This document shows, one piece after another, positions 29,767-40,455 of a stretch of DNA of 64,000 nucleotides. The notes beneath the pieces are model-generated. The model was not told the origin of the DNA and did no database searches. It saw nothing but the letters and a program-made list of their open reading frames with translations. The stretch's first letter is position 1, and every line of letters starts with the position of its first letter. This DNA is from Butyrivibrio fibrisolvens 16/4 (GTDB taxonomy: Bacteria > Bacillota > Clostridia > Lachnospirales > Lachnospiraceae), in NCBI GenBank assembly GCA_000209815.1, contig FP929036.1:1501824-1565823 (forward strand), in the 5' to 3' direction. The position numbers were made by a program, and so were the translations under genes.

Positions 29767-30513
29767 ATGAGTTTATATGCTATAGGTGATTTGCATCTGC
29801 ATTTTCAGTCTGAGCTTAAAGCAAAGAATCAGATTGAAGATAAGATCTGGCAAAATCATGAAGCCATATTTAAAGAAAACTGTAACAATGTGATGACAGA
29901 TGATGACACTCTTGTATTGGTTGGGGATCATAGCTGGGGCAAGAATCTTGCTGAATGTGAAAAGGATTTAGAGTACATCTGTGATTTACCTGGCAGGAAG
30001 ATTTTGCTTCGTGGCAATCACGATATGTTTTGGGATGCAAAAAAGACTGACAAACTAAATGAGATGTTTGCAGGAAAGCTGGAATTCCTTCAGAATAATT
30101 ATTTCGTATATGCGGATTATGCCTTGGTAGGCACAAAGGGATACACTTTTGAAGGTCCATTCTATCTAGACCAATATGGTTACATTCAGGGGTGGGATGA
30201 GGCAGAAGCAGAGCATGCAGAAAAGATGGTAAAAAGAGAATCTGAAAGGTTGATAGCATCTTTTGAAGCGGCAAAGGCTGATGGTTATAAGAAATTCATT
30301 ATGTTTTTGCATTATCCACCAACAAATATTCTTCAGACAAATAGCATCTATACTAAGATTGCTGAGCAGTATAAGGTGGAACAGGTTATCTACGGTCACT
30401 GTCATGGAGAAAGTAGATTTCACGATAGCATAATAGGCAAAAAGCGGAGAATTAAATACTCATTGGTTTCAGGTGATTTTTTACGGTGGAAACCAATGCA
30501 GATTTTAAAATGA
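29767..30513 (+). CDS. Metallophosphoesterase
   Basis: A 248-residue calcineurin-like phosphoesterase with two metal ions. Motifs in order: YAIGDLHLHF, LVGDHSWG, LLRGNHDMFWD, MFLHYPP and VIYGHCHGESR. GDHSW replaces the usual GDxxD/GDxxH form, as in the group of bacterial predicted phosphohydrolases. Substrate unknown. It ends the plus-strand run and converges on the Hpt gene with only 15 bases between. Confidence 0.85.
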   Translation: MSLYAIGDLHLHFQSELKAKNQIEDKIWQNHEAIFKENCNNVMTDDDTLVLVGDHSWGKNLAECEKDLEYICDLPGRKILLRGNHDMFWDAKKTDKLNEMFAGKLEFLQNNYFVYADYALVGTKGYTFEGPFYLDQYGYIQGWDEAEAEHAEKMVKRESERLIASFEAAKADGYKKFIMFLHYPPTNILQTNSIYTKIAEQYKVEQVIYGHCHGESRFHDSIIGKKRRIKYSLVSGDFLRWKPMQILK

Positions 30514-30528
30514 TTAAGGGTAATAATG

Positions 30529-31125
30529 TTATTTAATCAGGGCTTTGATTTCTTTACAAAGCTCTTTAGCTTCATCATAATCCAGCTCATTTACAAAGAT
30601 AGAAAGCTGGGATAGCTTATCCGAAAGCTCCTTATCGCATTGGTAGGTAAGGAGTTTTTTTATTGCTTCCTCAGCTGAGATCATATCGAAATCATCAGCA
30701 GCCTTCTCAATCTCAGTAAGTAGTGCATTACATTCTTCAATAGAAAATGGGATTTTATCTACTTGTTCTTTTACAGCATATGGCTCAAGAAGAGTTTTAA
30801 GCTCTCTGAATCGCGCTAGTACATCCGGTGTTTTATCCATAGCCTTCTCCAATGAACCTTCTTTTCCTATCATTTCTAATTCAAGAAAGCTTTCTGAAAG
30901 ATTGCTATGCCCAATCATTCTACAGGTGGTTTTTAAGGAGTGAACGGTAGTGGTGAAGCTCTTTAGGTCGCCTTCATTAAGATACTTTTCGGTTTCGGCG
31001 CACTTTTTCTCAATAATCCCATAGACGTCACAAAGCAATTCCATATACATATCAAAACTTCCACTTTGCCTGATGCCGGACTCTGTGTCCAGGCCAGGAA
31101 TAATGATTTCATGATTTGCTTCCAT
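30529..31125 (-). CDS. Stand-alone Hpt phosphotransfer protein
   Basis: A 198-residue cytosolic protein with an Hpt domain in its first half. The phosphoacceptor His lies in TTTVHSLKTTCRMIGHSNLS. The second half (about 130-198) is a second helical bundle without a clear His. Hpt proteins pass phosphate between receivers in multistep relays. It is divergent from the REC-HD-GYP regulator and hybrid kinase next door, so they may form one relay. Confidence 0.8.
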   Translation of the reverse strand: MEANHEIIIPGLDTESGIRQSGSFDMYMELLCDVYGIIEKKCAETEKYLNEGDLKSFTTTVHSLKTTCRMIGHSNLSESFLELEMIGKEGSLEKAMDKTPDVLARFRELKTLLEPYAVKEQVDKIPFSIEECNALLTEIEKAADDFDMISAEEAIKKLLTYQCDKELSDKLSQLSIFVNELDYDEAKELCKEIKALIK

Positions 31126-31241
31126 AGATAAACTCCTTTATTTCGTTACGATTCGGACATATCTTATTCATTATTATATATTATACTATCTTGGTACAAA
31201 GTATGCACAGTTGGTTTTTTTCAGCGGGGAGGCATAGCAGT

Positions 31242-32256
31242 ATGGCTGAAAAGGTTATCGTTGTTGATGACGATCCGATTATTTTGAAAAAGCATTGAAG
31301 AGCCTTGCCGATGCAGGTATGAAGGCTATTGCTTTAAAGTCCGGAGAGCAATTACTTGAATATATTTCAACAAAAGAAAGCCCTCAGCTTATCCTATTGG
31401 ATATTCGAATGTCTGGAATGGATGGGTATGAAACCCTGACAAAGCTTCGCGAAATAGAGGAAGTGGGATGTGAAACTCCAGTTATATTTTTGACAGGCGA
31501 AGAGGAAGAGGAGGCAGAGATTCGTGGACTGTCCCTTGGGGCAATGGATTTTATAAGAAAGCCATTTGTTCCGGGTGTTCTTGCGCTTCGTGTAAAACAT
31601 GCAATGGAACTCATCAGTCTTCAAAAGGATCTTGCTGGGGAGGTTGAAAAAAGACAAGGGAAAATGAAGAACTGTTTATTCAGGTGGTTGCTTCCCTTGC
31701 AGATGCAATCGATGCAAAAGATGCATATACTAACGGTCATTCTGGCCGCGTGGCTCTTTATTCTAAAGAGATAGCCCGTCGATGCGGCTATGACGTAAAT
31801 GAACAGGACGCTATTTATATGATGGGACTCCTTCACGACGTGGGGAAAATAGGTGTGCCAGATACTATCATAAATAAAACAGGCAGATTGACTGATGATG
31901 AGTTCCTAAAGATAAAGAAGCATCCGGAAATTGGTGGAAGAATCCTTGAAAATATAAGAAAAATGCCTGAGCTTGCATCAGGTGCAAAGTGGCATCACGA
32001 GAGGTATGATGGCTCAGGTTATCCTGATGGTTTGGCAGGGGAAGATATTCCAGAGACTGCCCGTATAATAGCTGTGGCTGATGCCTATGATGCTATGACC
32101 AGCAACCGTAGCTACAGAAACTTTCTTTCACAAGAGGAGGTTCGAAAAGAAATAGAAGAGGGAATCGGACGTCAGTTTGATCCTCGTTTCGCAAAAGTTA
32201 TGCTAGATATGATAGATGAAGACAAAGATTACACAATGCGAGACCAACCTAACTAA
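31242..32256 (+). CDS. Response regulator with HD-GYP c-di-GMP phosphodiesterase domain (two frame breaks)
   Basis: About 338 residues after two repairs. An A5 run (31287-31291) needs a sixth A, giving DPIILKKALKSLADAGM. An A4 run (31661-31664) needs a fifth, giving RQGKNEELFIQVVASLADAI. The receiver has acidic residues in IVVDDDP, the phosphorylated Asp in ILLDIRMSGMDG and Lys in FIRKPF. The HD-GYP domain has GLLHDVGKIGVPD, WHHERYDGSGYPDG and a full HDxGYP set. It should degrade c-di-GMP under control of the adjacent kinase, opposing the two GGDEF genes at 10-13 kb. Confidence 0.87.
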
Positions 32257-32270
32257 AACGAGGTGTGCTA

Positions 32271-35213
32271 TTGAAAAGAGGATTTACAATCATTGTCAAT
32301 GTAATCATTATTGCTTTCATCATGTGGTTTATAGTTGAACATACAACACAAAAACGCGAGGAAAGCAATAATCATGAATTGCAGGTCTTTCAAAATACAG
32401 CAGAGACCGCAGGGCAGATTATTGCCAATTATCTGGAAGATGAACAGCATTTATGCGACATTTGGGCTAGCTATATAAATCACTATGCTTCTGCAGAGGG
32501 GAATCCTATGACTATCCAGGAGGCTATTGACTATACTCGCAGGGCATCTATTTCGGATATTGTAAGTGCTCATATAATTTACTACGATGACAATTCTTTT
32601 TCTGGTATTTCATCTTCTGAGAGTTTAAAGGGAAATGATGATTACACTGTTTCCTATAAGTCCTATTCACTTTTTTCCGATTTTTCCGAAGAGAAACTGG
32701 ATAATGAAATCAAACAGACTGCCGCTTTTGCAAATCCTCAAAACGGCGTGCTTTCTATGGCCTTTTTAAATACACTCACTTTGCGTGGAGAAAAACCAGG
32801 AGAAACAAGAAAGGCTCTTCTCATGCGTATTATTCCTGTCAGCGAAATCAGTAGAAAGCTGGTATACCTGAAGGGGGAGTATGAGGATGTGGATCTTGCC
32901 ATTATTGATAGTGCTGGAAACTATATGTTTCATGGTAGCCAGCTAAAAAATTCTAGTCTTTTTGAATATTTTAAATCATATAATAATACCAATTATCTGA
33001 GTCAAAGGGAGTTTGAAGAGCAGATTACGGGAGACACTGGATTGCTTGAAATGTATGACTCCAAAGGTCGTATATGTGTTGTTGCACATACACCGGTAAC
33101 TGCAGACAAGGACTGGTTTCTTATAAATCTAATTCCAAAATCAAGCTTGATTACCGAGGTGGTGGACTGGGTTCTCCATGGTGGCACAGTCGGTGCCCTC
33201 ACAGCTCTTTTGATTTTCAATATGACAGCAATGATGCTTTTCAATCGTAGATTAGCCACTATTGCAGATGAAGCGGAAAAGGCAAATGCAGCCAAATCCA
33301 ATTTTCTCTCAATGATGTCCCACGACATACGTACACCTATGAATGCCATCACAGGTTTTAATGAGATGATTAGTCGTGAAAGCCACGATTCTAATATACT
33401 TAGATATTCCGAGGCAATCAGGATGGCGGATAATACGCTGCTTAGCCTGATAAATGATATTTTGGATTTCTCTAAGTTAGAGGCGGGCAAACTGGATATT
33501 CTACCAGTGGAATACGATCTTGTAACCATCCTAAATGATTTAGTAAATATGATTCGTGTAAGAATCGATGAAAAGGAACTGAAGCTGGATATAAATATTG
33601 ATAGAAATATTCCTAGAAAGCTTTATGGCGACGAACTGAGAATTAAGCAATGTGTTTTGAATCTTCTTTCTAATGCTGTGAAATATACCCAGGAGGGAAC
33701 AGTTACTTTTTCAGTAACCTTCGAGCCATGCGTTGATAGTGAGAATGAGATTCTTTTAAAAGTAAGCGTTGCTGATACAGGCAGTGGCATCAAACAGGAG
33801 GATATAGATAAATTATTCATTGCCTTCAAGCGTCTTGAAGAAAGTAAAAACAGAAATATTGAGGGAACAGGACTTGGTCTTAGTATTACACAAAGTCTGC
33901 TGACTATGATGGGCTCCACCCTGAATGTTTTCAGTGAGTATGGCAAGGGCTCTGTTTTTTCATTTGCAGTAAGACAACAGGTTATGGGAGATGAAAAGGT
34001 AGGGGATTATCAGGAGGCCTTCCGTATAGCAACTGAATCAAAGGCGGGATATAAGCAAAGCTTTACTGCAGTTAATGCAAGAATATTGGTAGTTGATGAT
34101 ACACCTCTAAATATCAGTGTATTCACCAGTCTTTTGAAAGACACGAAAATGAATATTGATGCTGCTTCCAGTGGGGCACAGGCCCTTTCAATGTGCGCAG
34201 AGAATAAATATGATGTTATTTTCCTTGATCATATGATGCCTGAAATGGATGGTATTGAAACATTGCATAATTTGCAGGTATTGGATGGCAGTAAAAATGA
34301 CAGTACGCCTGTTATTTGTCTTACAGCAAATGCTATTTCTGGAATGCGGGAGATGTTTCTTACTGAAGGATTTACGGACTATCTGGCAAAACCAATAGAT
34401 TATGTTCGATTAGAGCAAATGCTATTAAAGTATTTGCCAAAAGAAAAGGTTAGGGTTTGCGATTCGGAAAAACCGGGTGATGAAAAACATCTGCCAAAGA
34501 AAATAGTAAACATAGCTGGACTTGATGCTTATGAGGGACTAAAACATTGTGGCGACAATGAAACATATATTGATACATTAAAGCTTTATGCAGAGGCGGT
34601 AAAGGAAAACTCAGCTGCTATAAGCAAGCTGTGGCAGGATAAATCGTTTGATGAGTTAACAATCAAGCTTCATTCTCTAAAGAGTACTTCTAATGTTATT
34701 GGAGCTTCTGAAATAGGGGCTATTGCTGCACAGCTGGAGCAGGCAGGTAAGGATGGTGTCTTAGTGGAGTGTGAAGAGGATTTAAAGAAGCTTCTTTCAA
34801 TGTATACATCACTTGGAAAAGCTTTAGAAACTAACTTTGAACCAGCCAAAGTACTTCTGGTAGATGACGATCCTTTGTATCTGAAAATGCTAATAGGATG
34901 GCTTAAAGATAAATATCAGATCACCGCTGTAAAGTCTGGAAATCAGGCTCTTACTTTTTTGAATGACCATAAGGTAGATTTAGTTTTATTAGACTATGAA
35001 ATGAAAGATATGAATGGCTCCGAGGTTTTAAAGATGCTGAAAGAAAATTCATCTACTGAAGATATTCCGGTGATTTTCCTGACAGGTACTTCTGATGAAA
35101 AGACCATTCAAGCTGTAATGGAGCAATCACCTACAGGATATCTTTCAAAAACTATGGATAAGGATTCCATAATCCAGAAGATAGAAAACTTTTTTAGCCA
35201 GGGCTTAGTATAG
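32271..35213 (+). CDS. Hybrid sensor histidine kinase (HisKA-HATPase-REC-Hpt-REC)
   Basis: About 980 residues. One N-terminal helix, an extracytoplasmic sensor of about 270 residues, a second helix near 305-330, then HisKA with phosphorylated His in MMSHDIRTPMNAITG. The ATPase has LLSNAVKYT, DTGSGI and GTGLGLSI. REC1 (Asp in FLDHMMPEMDG), an Hpt (LHSLKSTSNVIG) and REC2 (LLDYEMKDMNG) follow. It can carry a complete phosphorelay in one chain. TTG at 32271 is taken as start, seven bases after GAGG; GTG at 32265 is too close. A binding lipoprotein follows, perhaps presenting the ligand to its sensor. Confidence 0.88.
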   Translation: MKRGFTIIVNVIIIAFIMWFIVEHTTQKREESNNHELQVFQNTAETAGQIIANYLEDEQHLCDIWASYINHYASAEGNPMTIQEAIDYTRRASISDIVSAHIIYYDDNSFSGISSSESLKGNDDYTVSYKSYSLFSDFSEEKLDNEIKQTAAFANPQNGVLSMAFLNTLTLRGEKPGETRKALLMRIIPVSEISRKLVYLKGEYEDVDLAIIDSAGNYMFHGSQLKNSSLFEYFKSYNNTNYLSQREFEEQITGDTGLLEMYDSKGRICVVAHTPVTADKDWFLINLIPKSSLITEVVDWVLHGGTVGALTALLIFNMTAMMLFNRRLATIADEAEKANAAKSNFLSMMSHDIRTPMNAITGFNEMISRESHDSNILRYSEAIRMADNTLLSLINDILDFSKLEAGKLDILPVEYDLVTILNDLVNMIRVRIDEKELKLDINIDRNIPRKLYGDELRIKQCVLNLLSNAVKYTQEGTVTFSVTFEPCVDSENEILLKVSVADTGSGIKQEDIDKLFIAFKRLEESKNRNIEGTGLGLSITQSLLTMMGSTLNVFSEYGKGSVFSFAVRQQVMGDEKVGDYQEAFRIATESKAGYKQSFTAVNARILVVDDTPLNISVFTSLLKDTKMNIDAASSGAQALSMCAENKYDVIFLDHMMPEMDGIETLHNLQVLDGSKNDSTPVICLTANAISGMREMFLTEGFTDYLAKPIDYVRLEQMLLKYLPKEKVRVCDSEKPGDEKHLPKKIVNIAGLDAYEGLKHCGDNETYIDTLKLYAEAVKENSAAISKLWQDKSFDELTIKLHSLKSTSNVIGASEIGAIAAQLEQAGKDGVLVECEEDLKKLLSMYTSLGKALETNFEPAKVLLVDDDPLYLKMLIGWLKDKYQITAVKSGNQALTFLNDHKVDLVLLDYEMKDMNGSEVLKMLKENSSTEDIPVIFLTGTSDEKTIQAVMEQSPTGYLSKTMDKDSIIQKIENFFSQGLV

Positions 35214-35231
35214 AAAAACGGAGGAATGGAT

Positions 35232-36531
35232 ATGAGAGGTCAGTCACGTCGTTTAATATCGATTATCGTTCTCGTTACATTAATGATTACAACAGTTGTA
35301 GGATGCAAAGGCGCTAAGGAAAAGCCTTTTGCCCCACGGTTTGATGAATCTCAAAGCGGTTCTATCAAGGTGTATGGCTCCTATTCAAATTTTGAGGCTC
35401 TAGAAAGTGAATTCGAGCGTTTTAATGAATACTATCCTAATGTGGAGCTTAGCTACATTTATTTGGATGGGTATAGGGATGCTATTGGTAATTCATTACT
35501 TAGTGTGGAAGCTCCAGATATCTATTGTACGTTTTACTGGATGTGGGAAAATCCCGAATGCGAAGATATCTTTGAGGCAGCAGAGGATTTAGCAGCAGCG
35601 GATTACGGAATTGATTTTTCTAGCGTTAGAGATGGCATCGTTAGAAAAACAGATGAGGGTAAGGTGCTTATGGCTCCGGTTCTGGCTACCTCCTTTGGAA
35701 TGCTTGTAAATAATGATTTGTTTGAAAAAGAAGGGCTACAGGTGCCAAACACCTGGAGTGATTTTGAAAAGGTCTGCGATAAATTTAAAGCAGCTGGATA
35801 TGATTCTCCTGTTATGGGATATGTTTCAACAGCGTCATATTCATTTGAATACAATTTTGCATACCCATCACTTTGTAATTCGGTAGTTTCAAATCCTTCC
35901 ATGAGAGATAGTTTTAATAATCTTGAGCCTGAGGCAGGGGAACTGATGAGACCAAGCCTGGAGAAGCTAAAGAAAATGGCGGATGCAGAAAATATAGATG
36001 TCAAAAAGTGCGAAGATGAGATAGTAGACAATTACGATTCTGCAATAATGAGATTTTTTTGAGGGAGATGTTCCGATGCTTGTTTGTAACGGTGATGTAG
36101 TATCTGGAACAAAGAAGCGAGAAAGCCAATCAGAAAGCTTCTCGGCAGCTCCATTTGAATACAGATTTTATCCAGTGCCTTTTGATGAAAAAGGTGGTTT
36201 TGTCATTGATACAGTGGCCATGAATTTCTCGGTTAATAAGAATAGTCCTAATAAAGATATGGCAATGGAATTTATGCGATTTCTAATCTCCACAAAAGAG
36301 CTTGGAAATATGGCATCTGTAAAAAGACTGATAACCACATCAAAGAATTTAGATTTTGATAATGTTTATTCAGCGCTAGGTAAAACATCAAAGGAGCGGA
36401 CAATCTGTAGCACCGATGCTGATATAAACGATAACGCTGTTAAACAATTTAGGTACGCGGCACATTATGTTTTATTAGGTGAGATGACGGTGGACGAAGC
36501 TGTGGCTCAGTACGGAAATTTAAAGGAATAA
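35232..36531 (+). CDS. Extracellular solute-binding lipoprotein (frame break)
   Basis: About 432 residues after repair of a T7 run (36054-36060), which must be T6 to give AIMRFFEGDVPMLVCNGDVV. The signal peptide ends in a lipobox (TTVVGC). The body is of the sugar-binding type 1 family: SIKVYGSYSNFEALESEFER, then LATSFGMLVNNDLFEKEGL and VPNTWSDFEKVCDKFKAAG. No ABC permease or ATPase lies nearby. It directly follows the hybrid kinase by about 18 bases, so it likely serves as a sensor partner rather than a transporter component (inference). Confidence 0.82.
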
Positions 36532-36561
36532 CTTTAGTAAAATAGCTTTAAGGGTTGCATT

Positions 36562-37394
36562 ATGAAGGAAAACACAAAATATCCAAAGACAGTTAGAAAT
36601 TCTCTTTTATGGATTATTATTTTTGTTACAGGAATGGTAGTATTTACATTTACAGATTTGCCTATCGCAAAGTCTGTATATGCATTAAATAATCCTTATG
36701 GCAAATTTTTTTGAGATATTGGGAATTGTACCTACTTCCTTAGCTGGTATATTCTTTTCAATCAGTAATCTTAAGACTCTGAGAATTGCCTATAACAGGA
36801 AATTAGCGGTTATCGTGTCATTCCTTTCTATATTTGCGTTTGCAGGATTTAATTTGCTGTCACTTTATTATTTAGATAGCAGATTTTGCGTGCCTATGGT
36901 TTTGGTGGACATTGTTATAATTCGTATTTCCGTTACGGCAAATGATTATATATGCAGCCACGCAACCTCCGTGGAACTTCGTAAGATTATGCTGGTTGCA
37001 CTTTTTTTCGACATTGGTAGCAGTGCTTGGACAGACCATTATAAAATATGGCTTTAACAGACCACGTTTTATCACCCTTACTAATCCAGATGTTCAGTTT
37101 ACCTATTGGTTTGTTCATCATCCTATCGCACATGATTCATCATTTCCATCTGGTCATGCGGCACAGGCTGCACTGACTTTTGTACTGGTATTGTTCAAAA
37201 GATTTTTGCCTAAGCTTAGGACTAGAAAATGGGATATTATCCTGTATTCAATAGCTATTTTTGTAACTGTCTCCACAATGTTTGCCAGAATGCTTTTGGG
37301 CTTGCATTATGCATCTGATGTGTGGGCAGGATGTTTTCTTACTCTATTTACCATATCAGCATCTGTAAGATACGTAGATAAACTATATAACTAG
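36562..37394 (+). CDS. PAP2-family membrane phosphatase (two frame breaks)
   Basis: About 276 residues after two repairs; T7 runs at 36706-36712 and 37002-37008 must each be T6. Six membrane helices and the PAP2 triad are visible: KYGFNRPRF (motif 1), SSFPSGHAAQAA (motif 2) and RMLLGLHYASDVWAG (motif 3). The family removes phosphate from lipids such as undecaprenyl pyrophosphate or phosphatidic acid at the outer face. Substrate unknown. It may belong to the same transcription unit as the binding lipoprotein, 30 bases upstream. Confidence 0.82.
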
Positions 37395-37411
37395 TGATAC
37401 GCAAAATAATA

Positions 37412-37435
37412 GGGCAGCTGTCGCTGCCCATAATT
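37412..37435. terminator. Hairpin between converging PAP2 and GH9 genes
   Basis: GGGCAGC-TGTC-GCTGCCC, a perfect 7-bp stem in the 40-base gap between two converging genes. T tracts are weak on both sides. Confidence 0.6.
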
Positions 37436-39683
37436 TATTGATTCATTTCACCTGCTAACAGGTATATTACTGGGGAATTCCAGTAGATTGTAATCTCGTT
37501 TGTAGAATAGCTTTGCGAGTTATCTGCGTAGCATTTTGCTGCAGGCGTTCCTCTTAGCACGTTTGCTACATAAGGATCATCAAGCCCACTGTTTGGACCT
37601 CCAACAATCATACCAGGTACTGTTTTTCCGGTTGCCTGTGATGGTCTGTGATGTGGATGCTCTGGATAAAGTGTGCCATAGCCGGTTAAGAAGCTGTAAC
37701 CGGTAGCATTATTTCCAAATAGATAATTGAGCTGTTTATCGATGGTATCTTTATCAGCATTTCCAAGGGCTTCTTTCATTAAAAGAAGGAATTGACCATT
37801 GTTTGCTATGGTTAGGTTACTTCCCCAAGGATAGCTTGTGATGATAGAAGAGCCATAGGCATTTGAGTGAGCATAGCTTACAATCTGCTTTGCAGTAGCT
37901 TCTGCCTCAGCTTTAATATCTTTTGTTTCTTTAGCCTGCTTTGCTGAAAGATATGCATATGCACCATAGCCAGCCACACCTTGCCATCCAAGACTATAGC
38001 CGTTTTTAGGAAGCTCTTTTAACATAGCTGTTTCATAAGCCTTGTCACCTGTTGTTTTAAAGAGCTCGGCATAGGCCCAGAATCTTTCATCTATGTCGCA
38101 GGTATCTTCATATTCACCTGTTGTTACATCAGATGGATTTCTATATCCCTTTGTATCGGTAGGTGTTTTATCAATATATTCAGCAGCCTTCTTTGAAGCC
38201 TTAAGGCATTTGTCTGCAAAGGCTTTATCTGTCTTTTCGTATATGCGTGATGCCATTGCCATAACTGCTGCAAAATCGCCAGTTGCTGTTGTAGATACAG
38301 GCATAACAATCAGCTCATCGGTTTCATCCTGAGGCATTACTTCGCCTGGGAAGTTGTGGCAGGTTACCTTGTGATAAACACCGCCGTCTTTTCGCTGCAT
38401 CTTCAGAAGCCATTCCAGCTCATATCTGGCTTCGTCCAAAACATCAGGGATGCCATTATTACTTTCTGGTATTCCTACATTATCATCAAATGCCTTTGGA
38501 TAATTTTCGTAGGCAAGCAGTAAATCAGCTACAGAAGTAGCACCGGCTACAGAATATCTTCCGTAATCACCTGCATCATGCCAGCCACCAGTTACGTCTA
38601 TCTGCTTCGATGAATCCTCGTAAAGCACGCATTTTTGTGTGTGACACTCTGGATGGGCAAAATCGCCGGCACAATCACTTTTTAGTTCTGCGCCGCATCT
38701 CTGATAATAGAGCATCTTAAGAGCGGCTTTTAATGCATTGTCATATACATTTTTTGATATTTCAAATGAAGGAGAAATGGCGTCTCCTGCTTCAATATGA
38801 TAGGTGCCTTCGTTCTTTATCTTTGTAAAATCAAAAACAGCTTCCCTATCTTTTGTATCTGCATTATTTTCTCCACCGCCGATTTCAGCTTCAAAAACGG
38901 ATTTGCCTGTTTTTCATCTATAAGTTTTGCTGTCTGATTAAGGCCTGTTCCCTTTATAGTGGCGGTCTTTAGAGCAGATGGAAGATATCCAATCTGATTT
39001 ACAGCAATATCCGGAATCTCGGTTGTGTTGTTATTTGAAACTTTTCCTTTGGCATCCTCTAGGGTGAGGCTAAAATCATCAAAGCAAATGTGATGCTCTG
39101 CAAGATTTGGGTCCATTCCCTCCATTACACCCATATTTATACAAAAGCGTGGGGCGGGGTCAGATGGTTCCGACATTGTAAAGTCGTATTCATAATGAGT
39201 TTTTTCTGTTGTTATTACAGGTTCTTCCTGATAGTATGCGTGATAATCGCCACCGTTAAGCTGGAATCGAACCTGTATTGGACGCTCTACATCACTGTAA
39301 GCATCAAAGGCTAATTTATATTTACAGCCTTCATCAAGTTTAAAACCATCCTGGAAAAGCTGTACGCCATAGTCCACTGAGCCCAGTTTGAAAATAGCTA
39401 CATCCAATTCGCTGTTTTTGTTCTGGGAAATGAAGCTTTCTCCGTCGAAGCAGTATGTGTCCCAAGGAGCTGTGCCGCTATTAAAATCTCCGTTTGTGAA
39501 AAGATTTACACCTAGTTCTACGGTTTCTTCCTCAGGTTCTGCAGGAGGTTCTTCCACAGTCTCTTGAGCTACTGGTTCTTCTCTTGTCTCTGGCGTTTCA
39601 CTGGCACCGCACCCTATGGAACTAACAGCAAGGGCGGAGGACAAAGTAATAGCCAAAAGTGGTTTTAACCTATTGTTTTTCAT
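37435..39683 (-). CDS. Glycoside hydrolase family 9 endoglucanase, lipoprotein (frame break)
   Basis: About 749 residues after repair of a T5 run (38910-38914 on the plus strand), giving DEKTGKSVFEAEIGGGENN. Order: lipoprotein signal (VSSIGCG), Pro/Glu-rich linker, carbohydrate-binding module of the CBM4/9 kind (NLFTNGDFNSGTAPWDTYCF), Ig-like CelD-N domain (PDIAVNQIGYLPS), then the GH9 barrel. Catalytic residues lie in DVTGGWHDAGDYGRYSV, PEHPHHRPSQ and NEITIYWNSP. It should cut cellulose or mixed-linkage glucan at the cell surface. No dockerin is present, so it is free of cellulosomes. GGAGGG lies seven bases before the ATG. Confidence 0.9.
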
Positions 39684-39796
39684 GTCATTACCCTCCAATT
39701 ATTTTTACATCCTCTCTATTAATGTATAGAATACCACATTTAGGCTGAATTATCCTTCTAAATGTTGAACTATAAAGATTTTTAAGGGGCAATAGG

Positions 39797-39825
39797 TTGT
39801 TGATATAGAGGATATTTTTTATAAT
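39797..39825 (+). promoter_or_regulatory. Promoter of the HD-hydrolase operon
   Basis: TTGTTG and TATAAT with a 17-base spacer. The predicted start near 39832 lies so close to the ATG at 39838 that a later start codon is favoured. Confidence 0.7.
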
Positions 39826-39867
39826 AGAATTTATAGAATGAATGATATACAGGAGAGTATGTGTGAA

Positions 39868-40455
39868 ATGGACGAAAGATTAAGGAAACAGCTGGAATTT
39901 GCATTGGAAATTGACAAGGAAAAAAATATTTTTAGACAGACTCATCTTTCTAATCATGGCCGTAATGAAAATGATGCAGAGCACGCCTGGCATATGGCTA
40001 TAATGGCTTATATTCTTAGGGAATATGCTAATGAAAAGGTTGATATTTCAAAGGTAATGCTTATGTGTCTGATTCACGATATTGTAGAGATAGAGGCTGG
40101 AGATACCTATGCCTATGATGAGGTAAATCTGAAGACACAAAAGGCTAGAGAGGATGCTGCCAAGGAGAAGATATATTCATTACTTCCAGATGATCAAAAG
40201 GCAGAGTTTATAGCTCTTTTTGATGAGTTTGAAGCATATGAGACAGCTGAGTCTAAATTTGCACATGCTATGGATAACTTACAGCCATTAATGCTAAACA
40301 ACAGTAATGGTGGAGAGGATTGGAGAAATCACGGCGTTACTTCTGCTCAGGTTCATGGTCGCCAGGATAAGACTAAATTAGGTTCCGAAAAGCTTTTTGA
40401 GGTTGTTAATAGTATAATCGAAGATAACGTAGAAAAGGGGAATATTAAAAGATGA
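39868..40455 (+). CDS. HD-domain phosphohydrolase (YfbR/5'-nucleotidase-like)
   Basis: About 195 residues from ATG 39868; ATGs at 39838 and 39859 are in frame, but the CAGGAGAG ribosome site lies between them and the promoter favours the later start. The metal site is H...HD: THLSNHGRNENDAEHAWHMA, then LMCLIHDIVEIEAGDTYAYD. This fits the HD_3 group, some of which are deoxynucleoside 5'-monophosphatases. The stop overlaps the following SDR start, so the genes are co-expressed. Confidence 0.82.
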   Translation: MDERLRKQLEFALEIDKEKNIFRQTHLSNHGRNENDAEHAWHMAIMAYILREYANEKVDISKVMLMCLIHDIVEIEAGDTYAYDEVNLKTQKAREDAAKEKIYSLLPDDQKAEFIALFDEFEAYETAESKFAHAMDNLQPLMLNNSNGGEDWRNHGVTSAQVHGRQDKTKLGSEKLFEVVNSIIEDNVEKGNIKR

